A stretch of DNA of 64,000 bases from Anaerobacillus isosaccharinicus. GTDB taxonomy: Bacteria > Bacillota > Bacilli > Bacillales > Anaerobacillaceae. Position numbers and translations under genes: made by a program. The stretch's first letter is position 1. Each line of letters starts with the position of its first letter. This document shows positions 47,480 to 57,247 of this stretch, in pieces. The notes beneath the pieces are model-generated. The model ran no database searches and was not told the DNA's origin. It was given only the letters and a program-made list of their open reading frames with translations. Location: positions 3,462,164 to 3,526,163 of the forward strand of contig NZ_CP063356.1 of assembly GCF_001866075.3 (NCBI RefSeq), given 5' to 3'.

Positions 47480-49216
47480 ATGATCAATCAACTTTCTTGG
47501 AAAGTTGGAGGACAACAAGGGGAAGGTATTGAAAGTACCGGAGAAATATTTGCTATAGCACTAAATCGACAAGGCTATTATCTTTACGGTTACCGTCATT
47601 TTTCTTCTCGTATTAAAGGCGGTCATACGAACAACAAAATTCGTGTAAGTGCAAAAGCTATTAACTCAATTTCCGATGATTTAGATATACTAGTGGCGTT
47701 TGATCAAGAAACAATTGATGTAAATATTCACGAATTAAGAGAAGGTGGAGTTGTCATTGCAGACTCTAAATTCAACCCGAAACTTCCAGAAGGTGCAAAA
47801 GGAACTATGTATGCGGTTCCATTTACAGATATAGCAAGTGAGTTAGGAACTACTTTAATGAAAAACATGGTAGCAGTAGGTGCTTCAAGTGCAGTCCTTG
47901 GTTTAGCTCCTGAGGCATACCGTGAAGTAGTAGAAGAAATCTTTTCACGCAAAGGCAGTTCAGTTGTAGAAAAGAATATGGAAGCCATTAAACGTGGCTC
48001 AGAATACTTAAATGAGCAAGCAGGTGGACAAATTCAATCATTTGAGCTTGAAAAAGCTGATGGTAAGAAGAGAATGTTTATGATTGGTAATCATGCGATT
48101 GCACTTGGTGCTCTTGCAGGTGGAGCTAGATTTATGCCAGCATATCCAATTACACCGGCTTCAGAGATTATGGAATACTTAACAAAGAAATTACCTGAGT
48201 TTGGTGGAGCGGTTATCCAAACTGAAGATGAAATTTCTGCTTGTACAATGGCAATCGGTGGAAACTACGCTGGTGTCCGCACGTTAACTGCATCAGCAGG
48301 TCCTGGTCTTTCATTAATGATGGAAGCAATTGGGTTAGCAGGAATTACTGAAATTCCTTTAGTCATTGTTAATACACAACGTGGTGGCCCAAGTACTGGC
48401 TTACCAACTAAGCAAGAGCAATCTGACTTAATGGCGATGATCTACGGGACACATGGTGAAATTCCAAAAGTAGTTATTGCACCTAGTACTGTAGAAGAAG
48501 CGTTCTATGATAGCGCTGAAGCGTTTAATATTGCAGAAGAATATCAATGTCCTGTTATTATTCTTACAGACTTAGCTTTATCTTTAGGAAAACAAACGGT
48601 TGAGCCGCTTGACCATAATCGTCTGCAAATTCGTCGAGGCAAGCTTGATTTAAATGCTGAGCTTCCTGACTTAAATGGTGAGTACTTTAAACGTTATGAA
48701 GTAACTGAGGATGGACTTTCGCCACGTGTAGTACCTGGAATGAAGAATGGTATCCACCATGTAACAGGTGTTGAACATAACGAGCAAGGAAAACCATCGG
48801 AAGATCCGACTAATCGTATTAATCAAATGAATAAGCGTTTAACTAAGCTTAATACATTACATGAGACTTTCTCTAATCCGATTTTTGCTAATGCTCCTCA
48901 TGAAGAAGCTGATTTACTGATTATCGGATTTAATTCAACTAGAGGAACGATTGAAGAGATACTACCACGCTTTGATGCTGATGGTTTAAAAGTAAATCAT
49001 GCTCAAGTCCGTTTAGTACATCCGTTTCCAGTAGATGAGCTTAAGCCATTAATGGATAAAGCTAAAAAGGTTGTTGTTGTTGAAAATAATGCAACTGGAC
49101 AACTTGCTTCAATTATTAAGATGAATATTAATTGTACATTAGAAAATATTCTGAAGTATGACGGAAACCCATTCTTACCATCAGAAATTTATAATCAATG
49201 CAAGGAGTTGTTATAA
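47480..49216 (+). CDS. korA: 2-oxoacid:ferredoxin oxidoreductase, alpha subunit (gamma-alpha fusion)
   Basis: With KorB this enzyme decarboxylates a 2-oxoacid (probably 2-oxoglutarate) to the acyl-CoA and passes electrons to ferredoxin. The 578-residue chain fuses the gamma domain at the N-terminus (WKVGGQQGEGIEST, then RHFSSRIKGGHTNNKIRVS), the pyrimidine-binding alpha domain (FMPAYPITPASEIMEYL, QTEDEISACTMAIGG, ASAGPGLSLMMEAIGLAG) and a C-terminal transketolase-like domain. The start is ATG 47480 after GGGGTGG; a GTG at 47471 lies within that ribosome-binding site. It is joined to korB, and the stop and ATG abut. Confidence 0.95.
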   Translation: MINQLSWKVGGQQGEGIESTGEIFAIALNRQGYYLYGYRHFSSRIKGGHTNNKIRVSAKAINSISDDLDILVAFDQETIDVNIHELREGGVVIADSKFNPKLPEGAKGTMYAVPFTDIASELGTTLMKNMVAVGASSAVLGLAPEAYREVVEEIFSRKGSSVVEKNMEAIKRGSEYLNEQAGGQIQSFELEKADGKKRMFMIGNHAIALGALAGGARFMPAYPITPASEIMEYLTKKLPEFGGAVIQTEDEISACTMAIGGNYAGVRTLTASAGPGLSLMMEAIGLAGITEIPLVIVNTQRGGPSTGLPTKQEQSDLMAMIYGTHGEIPKVVIAPSTVEEAFYDSAEAFNIAEEYQCPVIILTDLALSLGKQTVEPLDHNRLQIRRGKLDLNAELPDLNGEYFKRYEVTEDGLSPRVVPGMKNGIHHVTGVEHNEQGKPSEDPTNRINQMNKRLTKLNTLHETFSNPIFANAPHEEADLLIIGFNSTRGTIEEILPRFDADGLKVNHAQVRLVHPFPVDELKPLMDKAKKVVVVENNATGQLASIIKMNINCTLENILKYDGNPFLPSEIYNQCKELL

Positions 49217-50083
49217 ATGTCTACATTTAAAGACTTCCGAAATAATATAAAGCCTAACTGGTGTCCAGGATGTGGTGACTTCTCAGTACAAGCAGCTATT
49301 CAAAGAGCAGCTGCAAATGTAGGGCTAGAGCCAGAAAACCTTGCAGTAGTGTCAGGAATTGGATGTTCAGGTCGTATCTCAGGTTATATAAACTCATATG
49401 GCTTCCATGGAATTCATGGTCGTTCATTACCGATTGCCCAAGGTGTAAAAATGGCTAATCGTGACTTAACTGTTATTGCTTCTGGTGGAGACGGCGATGG
49501 GTTTGCCATCGGGATGGGTCACACTGTCCACGCGATCAGAAGAAACATTGATGTGACTTATATCGTTATGGATAATCAAATCTACGGCTTAACAAAAGGT
49601 CAAACATCACCTCGAAGTGAAATGGGCTTTAAAACTAAGAGTACGCCAACGGGTTCAATAGAATCAGCGATTGGTATCATGGAGTTAGCAATCTCTGCTG
49701 GCGCTGGATTCGTTGCTCAAAGTTTTTCAAGTGACCTAAAAGAATTAACGTCGATTATTGAACAAGGAATTAACCATAAAGGATTTTCATTCATTAATGT
49801 ATTTAGCCCATGCGTAACGTTTAACAAAGTTAATACTTATGAATGGTTTAAAGAAAACATTGTGAAGTTAGACTCAATTGAAGGTTATGACCCAACAAGT
49901 CGTGCTCAAGCTGTTAATACTTTAATGGAACACAATGGATTAGTTACAGGATTAATCTATCAAAATAAAGAGAGACCTTCATATGAGCAATTAGTTCATG
50001 GCTTTAAAGAAACTCCTTTAGTTAATCAAGACATTACTCTTGAAAAAGATACATTTGATCAATTGCTAACTGAATTTATGTAG
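49217..50083 (+). CDS. korB: 2-oxoacid:ferredoxin oxidoreductase, beta subunit
   Basis: KorB binds thiamine diphosphate and one [4Fe-4S] cluster. The 288 residues include the cluster cysteines in WCPGCGD (15-18), GIGCSGR and SPCVTFN, and the TPP/Mg motif ASGGDGDGFAIGMGH followed by DNQIYGLTKGQ. No separate delta (ferredoxin) subunit is present, so this is the two-subunit type. It starts directly after the korA stop, with AAGGAG in the korA end. A strong terminator follows. Confidence 0.95.
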   Translation: MSTFKDFRNNIKPNWCPGCGDFSVQAAIQRAAANVGLEPENLAVVSGIGCSGRISGYINSYGFHGIHGRSLPIAQGVKMANRDLTVIASGGDGDGFAIGMGHTVHAIRRNIDVTYIVMDNQIYGLTKGQTSPRSEMGFKTKSTPTGSIESAIGIMELAISAGAGFVAQSFSSDLKELTSIIEQGINHKGFSFINVFSPCVTFNKVNTYEWFKENIVKLDSIEGYDPTSRAQAVNTLMEHNGLVTGLIYQNKERPSYEQLVHGFKETPLVNQDITLEKDTFDQLLTEFM

Positions 50084-50084
50084 A

Positions 50085-50113
50085 AAAAAGCTGACGAAAG
50101 TCAGCTTTTTTTA
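50085..50113 (+). terminator. Intrinsic terminator of korAB
   Basis: A perfect 11-bp stem AAAAAGCTGAC (50085-50095)/GTCAGCTTTTT (50100-50110) is closed by GAAA, with T extending to 50112. Confidence 0.95.
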
Positions 50114-50147
50114 ATTTTGAATTATGAATTATGAATTATGAATGAAA
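50114..50147. repeat. Tandem AATTATG repeat after korB
   Basis: Three or more copies of GAATTAT follow the korB terminator. They match one arm of the inverted repeat after pnp (16943-17043). A run of CTACATT-like repeats (TTCTACATT, TTACATT, CTACATT) follows at 50174-50198. Confidence 0.6.
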
Positions 50148-50284
50148 TTGACTTAAGAACCGCTTCCAATAATTCTACATTTTACATTCTACATTTATAA
50201 GGGAATCGGTACACTATTGAGTTTACCTTAAAAACCATATATACTAGAACATTGGTACGTATATAAAAGAAAAGGAGAATTGCC

Positions 50285-51829
50285 ATGAATGAACAACAAA
50301 AAAAGCAAATGACAATAAACCTAGAACCTTCTTCTGCGGACAAAAAATCCGGCCAGAAAAAAGACTATGGTGTATACTTTCAAACAACGTTTACCCAACC
50401 TAGCTTAAAAGAAGCAAAACGTCGTGGAAAAGAAGATGTTCAAGTCCATTATGATTTTGATATACCTGAAGATATGCGCGGCTTAGGAAAAGGAAGGAAG
50501 TTTCTTGTCCGGACTTATGGCTGTCAAATGAATGAGCATGATTCGGAAAATATGGCAGGGATTTTATTGGACATGGGGTTTGAACCAACAACTCAAACCG
50601 AAGAAGCTGATGTGATCCTTCTAAATACTTGTGCAATTCGTGAAAATGCTGAAAATAAAGTGTTTGGAGAAATTGGTCACTTAAAGCCTTTAAAAACAGA
50701 GAAGCCTGGTCTGATTATTGGTGTTTGTGGCTGTATGTCGCAAGAGGAATCCGTTGTAAATAAAATTTTAAAGAAGCATCAACATGTTGATCTTATTTTT
50801 GGTACACACAACATTCATCGCCTTCCTTTCTTATTAAAAGATGCAATCTTTAATAAAGAAATGGTGATTGAAGTTTGGTCTAAAGAAGGCGATATTATAG
50901 AGAATATGCCTCGTGCTCGCCGTGGTCAATTACAAGGATGGGTCAATATCATGTATGGCTGTGACAAGTTTTGTACGTACTGCATTGTTCCCTATACGAG
51001 AGGGAAAGAAAGAAGTCGTCTCCCAGAAGATATTATTGCTGAAGTTCGCGATTTAGCTCGTCTAGGCTATAAAGAAATTACGCTCCTTGGACAAAATGTA
51101 AATGCATACGGAAAAGACTTTGATGATATGAATTATGGTTTAGGTGATTTAATGGACGAAATCCGGAAGATTGATATTCCGAGAATTCGATTTACGACAA
51201 GTCATCCCCGTGATTTTGACGACCGCCTAATTGAAGTACTTGCAAAAGGTGGAAACCTCGTTGAGCATATTCATTTACCAGTTCAAAGTGGGAATACAGA
51301 AATTTTAAAATTAATGGCCCGAAAATATACAAGAGAACAATATATAGAACTTGCAAATAAAATCAAAGAAAAAATTCCAAACTCTACGCTTACAACAGAT
51401 ATCATCGTTGGTTTTCCTAATGAAACAGAAGAGCAGTTTGCAGATACGTTATCGCTGATGAAAGAGATGGAGTTTGATAGTGCGTATACGTATATTTATT
51501 CACCGCGAGAAGGTACTCCTGCAGCTGGTATGGAGGATAATGTTCCGCTAGAAGTAAAACGTGATCGACTTCAACGCTTAAATGATGTAATTAATGAACT
51601 ATCAGCATTAAAGAATAAACAATTAGAAGGTAAGATTGTTGAAGTTTTAGTAGAAGGTGAAAGTAAGAAAAACCCTGAAATACTTTCAGGGAGAACACGA
51701 ACAAATAAAATGGTCAATTTTGCAGGAGATAAATCTATTATTGGAGAGATTGTTTATGTTAAAATAATAGAAGCAAAGACATGGTCACTAAATGGCCAAG
51801 TAGTTGAAAATGTAGAGGTGAAAGTATAA
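50285..51829 (+). CDS. miaB: tRNA-2-methylthio-N6-dimethylallyladenosine synthase MiaB
   Basis: MiaB is a radical-SAM methylthiotransferase that modifies i6A37 made by MiaA (also in this window). The 514-residue protein has an N-terminal extension, the UPF0004 domain with three cluster cysteines ([29 protein letters not shown]), the radical-SAM motif CDKFCTYC (about 226-233), and a C-terminal TRAM domain. The ATG at 50285 follows AAAGGAG. It overlaps ricA by one base, so the two are coupled. Confidence 0.96.
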   Translation: MNEQQKKQMTINLEPSSADKKSGQKKDYGVYFQTTFTQPSLKEAKRRGKEDVQVHYDFDIPEDMRGLGKGRKFLVRTYGCQMNEHDSENMAGILLDMGFEPTTQTEEADVILLNTCAIRENAENKVFGEIGHLKPLKTEKPGLIIGVCGCMSQEESVVNKILKKHQHVDLIFGTHNIHRLPFLLKDAIFNKEMVIEVWSKEGDIIENMPRARRGQLQGWVNIMYGCDKFCTYCIVPYTRGKERSRLPEDIIAEVRDLARLGYKEITLLGQNVNAYGKDFDDMNYGLGDLMDEIRKIDIPRIRFTTSHPRDFDDRLIEVLAKGGNLVEHIHLPVQSGNTEILKLMARKYTREQYIELANKIKEKIPNSTLTTDIIVGFPNETEEQFADTLSLMKEMEFDSAYTYIYSPREGTPAAGMEDNVPLEVKRDRLQRLNDVINELSALKNKQLEGKIVEVLVEGESKKNPEILSGRTRTNKMVNFAGDKSIIGEIVYVKIIEAKTWSLNGQVVENVEVKV

Positions 51830-52260
51830 TGACAAAATTATATACAAAAGATGAAATCGTCCTAAAAGCACAAGAAATCGCAAAAATGATCTCAGAAACA
51901 GAAGAAGTAGAATTTTTTAAACAAGCTGAAGTTCAAGTAAATGAAAACTTAAAAATTCAACAACTGATTAGCAAAATTAAAAGAACTCAAAAAGAGGCTG
52001 TAAACTTAGAGCATTATGGGAAATCTGAAGCTCAAAAACAAGCTGATATCAAAATTGAAGCTCTTCAAGACGAACTAGATGAAATCCCTTTAGTTAAAGA
52101 ATTTAAGCAAAGTCAAATGGATGTAAATAATTTATTACAACTAGTTGCTACTACGATTACAAATACAGTAACAGATGAGATTATTAAATCAACTGGCGGT
52201 GACGTTTTAAGAGGAACAACGACACCGAAGAACAAGCGAGGCAAACTCGATTTAATGTAA
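51829..52260 (+). CDS. ricA: RicA (YmcA), RNA-maturation/biofilm complex subunit
   Basis: RicA forms the RicA-RicF-RicT (Y-) complex that helps RNase Y cleave messages and affects biofilm, competence and sporulation in B. subtilis. The 143-residue, mostly helical protein matches: AKMISETEEVEFFKQAE, EAVNLEHYGKSEAQKQAD, EIPLVKEFKQSQMDVNNLLQLV and STGGD. No cysteine is present, whereas the B. subtilis protein has one in its C-terminal tail that is thought to help bind the complex's iron-sulfur clusters. The stop is followed by a strong terminator. Confidence 0.93.
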   Translation: MTKLYTKDEIVLKAQEIAKMISETEEVEFFKQAEVQVNENLKIQQLISKIKRTQKEAVNLEHYGKSEAQKQADIKIEALQDELDEIPLVKEFKQSQMDVNNLLQLVATTITNTVTDEIIKSTGGDVLRGTTTPKNKRGKLDLM

Positions 52261-52270
52261 TAAAAAATGA

Positions 52271-52322
52271 AATAACTAGCTCCTACTTAAGTAAACTTAG
52301 TAGAAGAGCTAGTTATTTTTCT
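52271..52322 (+). terminator. Long terminator of miaB-ricA
   Basis: A perfect 12-bp stem AATAACTAGCTC (52271-52282)/GAGCTAGTTATT (52306-52317) encloses CTACT (52283-52287)/AGTAG (52299-52303), followed by TTTCTTTT. It also sits at the end of the minus-strand remnant and may work in both directions. Confidence 0.9.
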
Positions 52323-52546
52323 TTTAAACTCAAAATTTCACGTACCGTACTTAATTTATTTAAAAATTTTGGCATGAAACGAACAAAGCTTCCATATATA
52401 TGAATGAAAAAGCTAATAGAATTTAGCACAACTAAGAATGTTTTCACATATGCTTTAATATCAATGTAATAGGGAAGTAATAGAACGATTTTCGTAGTTT
52501 GAAAAAGAAGAAAAATAAGGACACTACGCCTAATTATTAGGCTAAG
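52313..52546 (-). pseudogene. Possible decayed hydrophobic gene between ricA and cotE
   Basis: On the minus strand a frame of 77 codons is open with no ATG or GTG at its beginning. It encodes segments such as SVLIFLLFQTTKIVLLLPYY, KTFLVVLNSISFFIHIYGSF and VREILSLKEK before TAA (52313-52315). This looks like two membrane helices with a basic tail. An internal GTG would give a 44-residue peptide, but no ribosome-binding site is evident. Upstream, a 16-codon frame starting MTIVLTIWVK lies in another phase, so a frameshifted remnant is possible. The function is not recognised, and it may be noise. Confidence 0.25.
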
Positions 52547-52581
52547 TTAAGTTTTTCTTACTTTTAACCCAAATTGTTAGC

Positions 52582-52609
52582 ACAATAGTCATTTGTCTTG
52601 CATAGGATG
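52582..52609 (+). promoter_or_regulatory. Possible sigma-K promoter of cotE
   Basis: AC (52582-52583), 17 bases, CATAGGATG (52601-52609) fits AC-N16/17-CATANNNTA apart from the last base. B. subtilis cotE has sigma-E and sigma-K promoters. Confidence 0.45.
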
Positions 52610-52695
52610 AGAGTGAAGACTGTTTGGGGAGGAACTTTTAGACAAAATAGAAGTTCCGCGGAGAACAACCAATTGTTTGAGGAGGGTAAAAACAA

Positions 52696-53268
52696 ATGTC
52701 ACAAACAGAAAAAGAACTAAACTACAGAGAGATTATAACAAAAGCCGTTTGTGGAAAAGGGAGAAAATTCTCACAGGCTAGTCATACGATACGCCCTTCC
52801 CATAAGCCGTCAAGTATTTTAGGGTGCTGGATTATCAACCATAAGTATGAAGCGGAGAAAAAGGGAGATTGTATTGAGGTTCGTGGAAGTTACGATATTA
52901 ATAATTGGTATTCGTATAGTAACAACACGAAAACAGAAGTTGCTACAGAAACTGTTACTTACACTGACGTAGTTCCACTAACTCTACAAGACAAAAACGT
53001 ATTGAGTGATGACCTAGAAGTAATTGCAAGAGCTATTCAACAGCCAAATACGCTGGAGGCCACGATTGCACCTAATGGAACTAGTGTCATTGTTCAAGTA
53101 GAGCGAGAGTTTTTAGTTGAAGTGATTGGTGAAACAAAAGTTTGTGTTTATGTAAACCCAGACGGTATATCAGATGATCTTGATGCTAAAACTTGGGACT
53201 ATGATGTTGAAGACGAAGAGTTTGAAGATTTAGATCCTAATTTCTTAACTGGCGAATTAGAAGAATAG
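52696..53268 (+). CDS. cotE: Outer spore coat morphogenetic protein CotE
   Basis: CotE directs assembly of the outer spore coat in the mother cell. The 190-residue protein is typical: [58 protein letters not shown] and a C-terminal Asp/Glu-rich tail. The ATG at 52696 follows GAGGAGG. The length (181 in B. subtilis) is close. The upstream 435-base gap holds its likely sporulation promoters. A perfect terminator follows. Confidence 0.97.
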   Translation: MSQTEKELNYREIITKAVCGKGRKFSQASHTIRPSHKPSSILGCWIINHKYEAEKKGDCIEVRGSYDINNWYSYSNNTKTEVATETVTYTDVVPLTLQDKNVLSDDLEVIARAIQQPNTLEATIAPNGTSVIVQVEREFLVEVIGETKVCVYVNPDGISDDLDAKTWDYDVEDEEFEDLDPNFLTGELEE

Positions 53269-53274
53269 TACTGG

Positions 53275-53304
53275 TAGGAAGAAGTTTACTTCTTCCTATT
53301 TTTT
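53275..53304 (+). terminator. Intrinsic terminator of cotE
   Basis: A perfect 10-bp stem TAGGAAGAAG (53275-53284)/CTTCTTCCTA (53289-53298) with a TTTA loop is followed by TTTTTTA. Confidence 0.95.
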
Positions 53305-53335
53305 ATATTTTAGATGAGAAAGAGGGTTGACAGAT

Positions 53336-54490
53336 ATGAACCTTGAAAATGAAATTCGAGGTTTTCATGAAAGTATAAATTATCGACTCGAGCAACAGTC
53401 ATTGTCCACGTTACAATATCATGGCATTAAAAGAACTCCAATCGATAAAGGCAACAGAAAACAGCTTAAGGTCAGAGCCTTTCACTATCAAATTTTATCA
53501 ACATCACGTTCTGTAAATTCTCCCGAGATGTTTAAAAGTGAGGGGAGTGACTGGGAAGGATTAACGGGGAATTCTCTCTATTTTGAAAAAGAGTTACAAG
53601 AGTTTGCCCTGCAATGCTTATATTTAACGAATACACCATTAGGCGAATGTGTTGTCCAACGAAATGGGAAAAGGGATGTAGCCGTTGTTCAATTAAAAAA
53701 GCTTACTGCTCGAGAATTATTGAAAACAGAACAGCTTGCTTTGCAGTATGAATTAGAAAAATCTCATCTAAAACAAACGATGACATTTGGTGCTGACCTA
53801 GAACTTATGTTCCAAAACGAAATAACAAAAAGGTTTATGAATGGGGGGGAGTTGACAACTAATGAATTTGGCTATGATCAGGCTGTAGCCGTTCACCAAA
53901 ATCGAGTATTTCACCCGATAATTGAAATTCGCCCTAAGCCATCAGCAATTAGTGAAGAACTACATAATAACCTACTCGTGCTATATCAAAAGGTGATTAA
54001 TCAAACATCAAAGTTTCATTTAAACATTAATACAAATCCAAATCCGTTAAGTCGATTTTTTCTAGGTGGTCACATCCACTTTGGAAATGTACCATTTACA
54101 TTTCAACATGTTCGCTTACTGGATCAATTTGTCGCTATTCCGTTTGCAATAGCAGAGGTTGAACCTTCATTTATCCGAAGAAAGAATTATGGTAGGCTTG
54201 GTTCGGTTCGGAGGAATTCTTATAAAGGGTTTGAATATAGAGTTTTGCCCACATGGTTCCATCTAATTCCGATCTCTTTACCACTATTAGAATGGATTGA
54301 ATATATTATGAAAAATGCATATAGACTTGATGCTACATTGTTTGAAGAAAATAGTTTGAAAAGATACTATGATCAACGATTTCAAGATTTCTCAATAGAT
54401 CAATGGGCTTTTAAGTATAGAGAATACATCGTTGAAGAAAAGGGGAAATTGCTTTTTGATAACTTTGTAACCTATCTTAAAAAACTTTGA
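53336..54490 (+). CDS. Putative amidoligase (COOH-NH2 ligase type 2)
   Basis: This 384-residue protein resembles the phage phiEco32-like COOH-NH2 ligase type 2 family, relatives of glutamine synthetase and gamma-glutamylcysteine ligase that use ATP to join a carboxyl to an amine. Motifs in order: FGADLELMF (about 151), IIEIRPKPS (195), GGHIHFG (244), EYRVLPTWF (300), with Glu and His residues suited to metal and ATP binding. The first ~145 residues are less familiar. The gene lies between cotE and mutS, preceded by the cotE terminator. ATG 53336 has AGAGGG 9 bases upstream. The substrate is unknown; a role in spore coat or peptide modification is inferred from position only. Confidence 0.78.
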   Translation: MNLENEIRGFHESINYRLEQQSLSTLQYHGIKRTPIDKGNRKQLKVRAFHYQILSTSRSVNSPEMFKSEGSDWEGLTGNSLYFEKELQEFALQCLYLTNTPLGECVVQRNGKRDVAVVQLKKLTARELLKTEQLALQYELEKSHLKQTMTFGADLELMFQNEITKRFMNGGELTTNEFGYDQAVAVHQNRVFHPIIEIRPKPSAISEELHNNLLVLYQKVINQTSKFHLNINTNPNPLSRFFLGGHIHFGNVPFTFQHVRLLDQFVAIPFAIAEVEPSFIRRKNYGRLGSVRRNSYKGFEYRVLPTWFHLIPISLPLLEWIEYIMKNAYRLDATLFEENSLKRYYDQRFQDFSIDQWAFKYREYIVEEKGKLLFDNFVTYLKKL

Positions 54491-54516
54491 AATACTCGAG
54501 AAATCCTCTATGAATA

Positions 54517-54525
54517 TGGTATACT
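54517..54525 (+). promoter_or_regulatory. Possible extended -10 promoter of mutS
   Basis: TGGTATACT has a TGN extension ahead of the -10 box TATACT (54520-54525), 37 bases before the mutS start. No good -35 is visible. Confidence 0.4.
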
Positions 54526-54562
54526 ATTAACTGTTGAATACAAAGACATGGGGGAAAAATCA

Positions 54563-57151
54563 ATGGCAGAACATACGCCTATGATAAAACAATACTTAAC
54601 GATAAAGGCACAATATTTAGATGCCTTTTTATTTTTTCGTTTAGGAGATTTTTATGAAATGTTTTTTGATGATGCGAAACTAGCATCTCAAGAACTAGAA
54701 ATAACGCTAACAAGTCGAGGTACAGGCACAGATAGCGAAAGAATTCCGATGTGTGGTGTGCCACATCATGCAGCTGAGCATTATATCCAGCAATTAATTG
54801 AAAAAGGCTACAAGGTAGCTCTATGTGAACAAACAGAAGATCCAAAGCATGCAAAAGGAGTTGTTAGACGTGAAGTTGTGAAATTAATTACTCCTGGAAC
54901 TGTGATGGAAGGAAAAATCATCCAAGAAAAAGAGAATAATTACATTGCGTCTGTCACTGATTTTCTTGATGACACATACGGCTTTGCTTTAACCGATTTA
55001 ACAACCGGTGAAAATTATGTCACGCTTCTACAAGGCAGCTGGCAAGACGTCATCAATGAGATTGCTACCTCAGGGGCAAAAGAAATTATTTTTGCTACCA
55101 ATCACTGTGAAACAAAGATCAAACAATTGCTCCAACAAATTCAGGTTACTCCATCTTACGAAGACAGTGAACAACCACCAGAAGCGTTTTTGGCGTTATG
55201 TGTTGAACTAGAGCAACAAAAGCTTCTTCAAACGTTTGGTCGATTAAGTTCATATTTAGTCCGAACACAAAAACGTTCGCTAGATCACCTACAGCCTGTC
55301 GTTTATTTTACACCAACAGAGTATATGAGACTTGATCTTCATTCGAAACGAAATTTAGAATTGATAGAAACAATACGTGATAAGAAGAAAAAAGGCTCAC
55401 TTTTGTGGTTAGTAGATAAAACTGTAACAGCTATGGGCGGAAGATTATTAAAACAATGGATTGAGCGTCCGTTAATAAATAAAGAGCAAATCGAAAAGCG
55501 TTTAAGCATGGTTGAAACACTACTAGGAGAGTTTTTCAAACGTGAAGAGTTACGCGAAGCGTTAAAAGAGGTTTATGATTTAGAGCGTCTTGCTGGAAAA
55601 GTTGCCTACGGGAATGTGAATGCTAGGGAACTTGTGCAGTTGAAACGATCATTACAACAAATTCCAAATATTGTCCTAACGGTTCAAGAATTGAAAAACC
55701 CATATGGAGAAGAGCTTGTGAATGATATTGATTTATGTGAGGACCTTCTCACCACCCTAGCAAACTCACTAAAGGAAGATCCACCTATTTCGATTAAGGA
55801 AGGTGGAATTATTCGAGATGGCTACAACGCGCAGCTTGATCAATATCGAGACGCCAGTAGAAACGGGAAAAGTTGGATAACTGAACTTGAGCAAAAAGAA
55901 CGACAAGTAACCGGAATTAGATCATTAAAGGTCGGCTATAACAAAGTCTTTGGCTATTATATTGAAGTGACAAGGGCAAATCTCGCAAATCTTCCAGAGG
56001 GTCGTTACGAGAGAAAACAAACTCTTTCAAATGCGGAGCGGTTTATTACCCCGGAACTAAAAGAAAAAGAAACACTGATCCTTGAAGCTGAAGAGAAAAT
56101 TGAGCAGCTTGAATATGATTTATTTTTGCAGATCCGTGAAGATGTGAAGCGATATATTTCAAAACTACAATTTGTTGCGAAAAAAGTTAGTGAGCTAGAT
56201 TGTTTACAAAGCTTTGCTTTAGTTAGTGAAGGCAATCATTATACGAAGCCAGAATTTAATGAGGATCGTCAAATTGTTATTGTCGAAGGGCGTCACCCTG
56301 TTGTGGAAAAAGTCCTACAATCAGGGGAATATGTCCCTAATGATGTGCAAATGAACAAGGAAAGAGAAATTTTATTAATTACCGGGCCGAATATGGCTGG
56401 TAAAAGTACGTATATGCGACAATTGGCGTTAATTTCGATCTTAGCCCAAGTTGGTTGTTACGTACCTGCCACATCAGCTGTGATTCCAATTTTTGATCAA
56501 GTGTTTACAAGAATAGGTGCTGCCGATGACCTTGCAAGTGGACAAAGTACATTTATGGTGGAAATGCTAGAGACGAAAAATGCAATCTCTAAGGCAACAC
56601 AAGAAAGCTTAATATTATTAGATGAAATTGGTAGAGGAACGTCCACTTATGATGGGATGGCGTTGGCTCAGGCGATTATCGAGTATATTCATGAGGAAGT
56701 TGGCGCAAAAACATTGTTCTCTACCCACTATCATGAGTTAACAATACTTGAGGAACAGCTAACTTCTTTAAAAAATGTTCACGTCAGTGCCGTCGAGGAA
56801 AGTGGAAAGGTAGTCTTTTTGCACAAAGTAGTTGATGGACAAGCTGATAAAAGTTATGGAATTTATGTGGCTGAATTAGCAGACCTACCTCTTCAAGTGA
56901 TTTCTAGAGCAAAAACGATTTTAGCCACTTTAGAAAATCAGCCAAAGGTAAAGCAAATCACTGAACCTGAAGAGCCAATTCAACTATCGTTATTCACAGA
57001 AAATACCGAAGTGGCTAAAAAACAATCAAAAGCAAGTGTAAGTGATGATGAAAAAAAAGTTCTTGCTTCATTAAAAAAAATAGATATCTTGAACCTTACT
57101 CCAATTGAAGCGTTACAAAAGCTAAACGATTTACAAAAAAAGCTAAAGTAG
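54563..57151 (+). CDS. mutS: DNA mismatch repair protein MutS
   Basis: MutS recognises mismatches and recruits MutL. The chosen start ATG 54563 (862 residues) gives [12 protein letters not shown] as in relatives and has GGGGGAA at 54551; ATG 54548 is in frame but lies before that. The N-terminal mismatch motif is RLGDFYEMF, followed by connector, lever and clamp domains, then the ATPase with Walker [12 protein letters not shown] (near 608), [14 protein letters not shown] and STHYHEL. A C-terminal QLSLF near residue 808 resembles a beta-clamp-binding motif. Confidence 0.97.
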   Translation: MAEHTPMIKQYLTIKAQYLDAFLFFRLGDFYEMFFDDAKLASQELEITLTSRGTGTDSERIPMCGVPHHAAEHYIQQLIEKGYKVALCEQTEDPKHAKGVVRREVVKLITPGTVMEGKIIQEKENNYIASVTDFLDDTYGFALTDLTTGENYVTLLQGSWQDVINEIATSGAKEIIFATNHCETKIKQLLQQIQVTPSYEDSEQPPEAFLALCVELEQQKLLQTFGRLSSYLVRTQKRSLDHLQPVVYFTPTEYMRLDLHSKRNLELIETIRDKKKKGSLLWLVDKTVTAMGGRLLKQWIERPLINKEQIEKRLSMVETLLGEFFKREELREALKEVYDLERLAGKVAYGNVNARELVQLKRSLQQIPNIVLTVQELKNPYGEELVNDIDLCEDLLTTLANSLKEDPPISIKEGGIIRDGYNAQLDQYRDASRNGKSWITELEQKERQVTGIRSLKVGYNKVFGYYIEVTRANLANLPEGRYERKQTLSNAERFITPELKEKETLILEAEEKIEQLEYDLFLQIREDVKRYISKLQFVAKKVSELDCLQSFALVSEGNHYTKPEFNEDRQIVIVEGRHPVVEKVLQSGEYVPNDVQMNKEREILLITGPNMAGKSTYMRQLALISILAQVGCYVPATSAVIPIFDQVFTRIGAADDLASGQSTFMVEMLETKNAISKATQESLILLDEIGRGTSTYDGMALAQAIIEYIHEEVGAKTLFSTHYHELTILEEQLTSLKNVHVSAVEESGKVVFLHKVVDGQADKSYGIYVAELADLPLQVISRAKTILATLENQPKVKQITEPEEPIQLSLFTENTEVAKKQSKASVSDDEKKVLASLKKIDILNLTPIEALQKLNDLQKKLK

Positions 57152-57217
57152 TTTTGATACATGAATGAATTTTATAATGCCAGGATGTTGCCTAACGAGC
57201 GCTAAAAGGTATCAAAA
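57152..57217 (+). repeat. Inverted repeat between mutS and mutL
   Basis: TTTTGATAC (57152-57160) and GTATCAAAA (57209-57217) are perfect 9-bp complements around a 48-base centre. ATGAATTTT-like segments offer other pairings. This may be a weak terminator or a regulatory fold inside the mutSL operon. Confidence 0.45.
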
Positions 57218-57247
57218 AATTCATCACATAGAAAAGAGTGAATTCCA

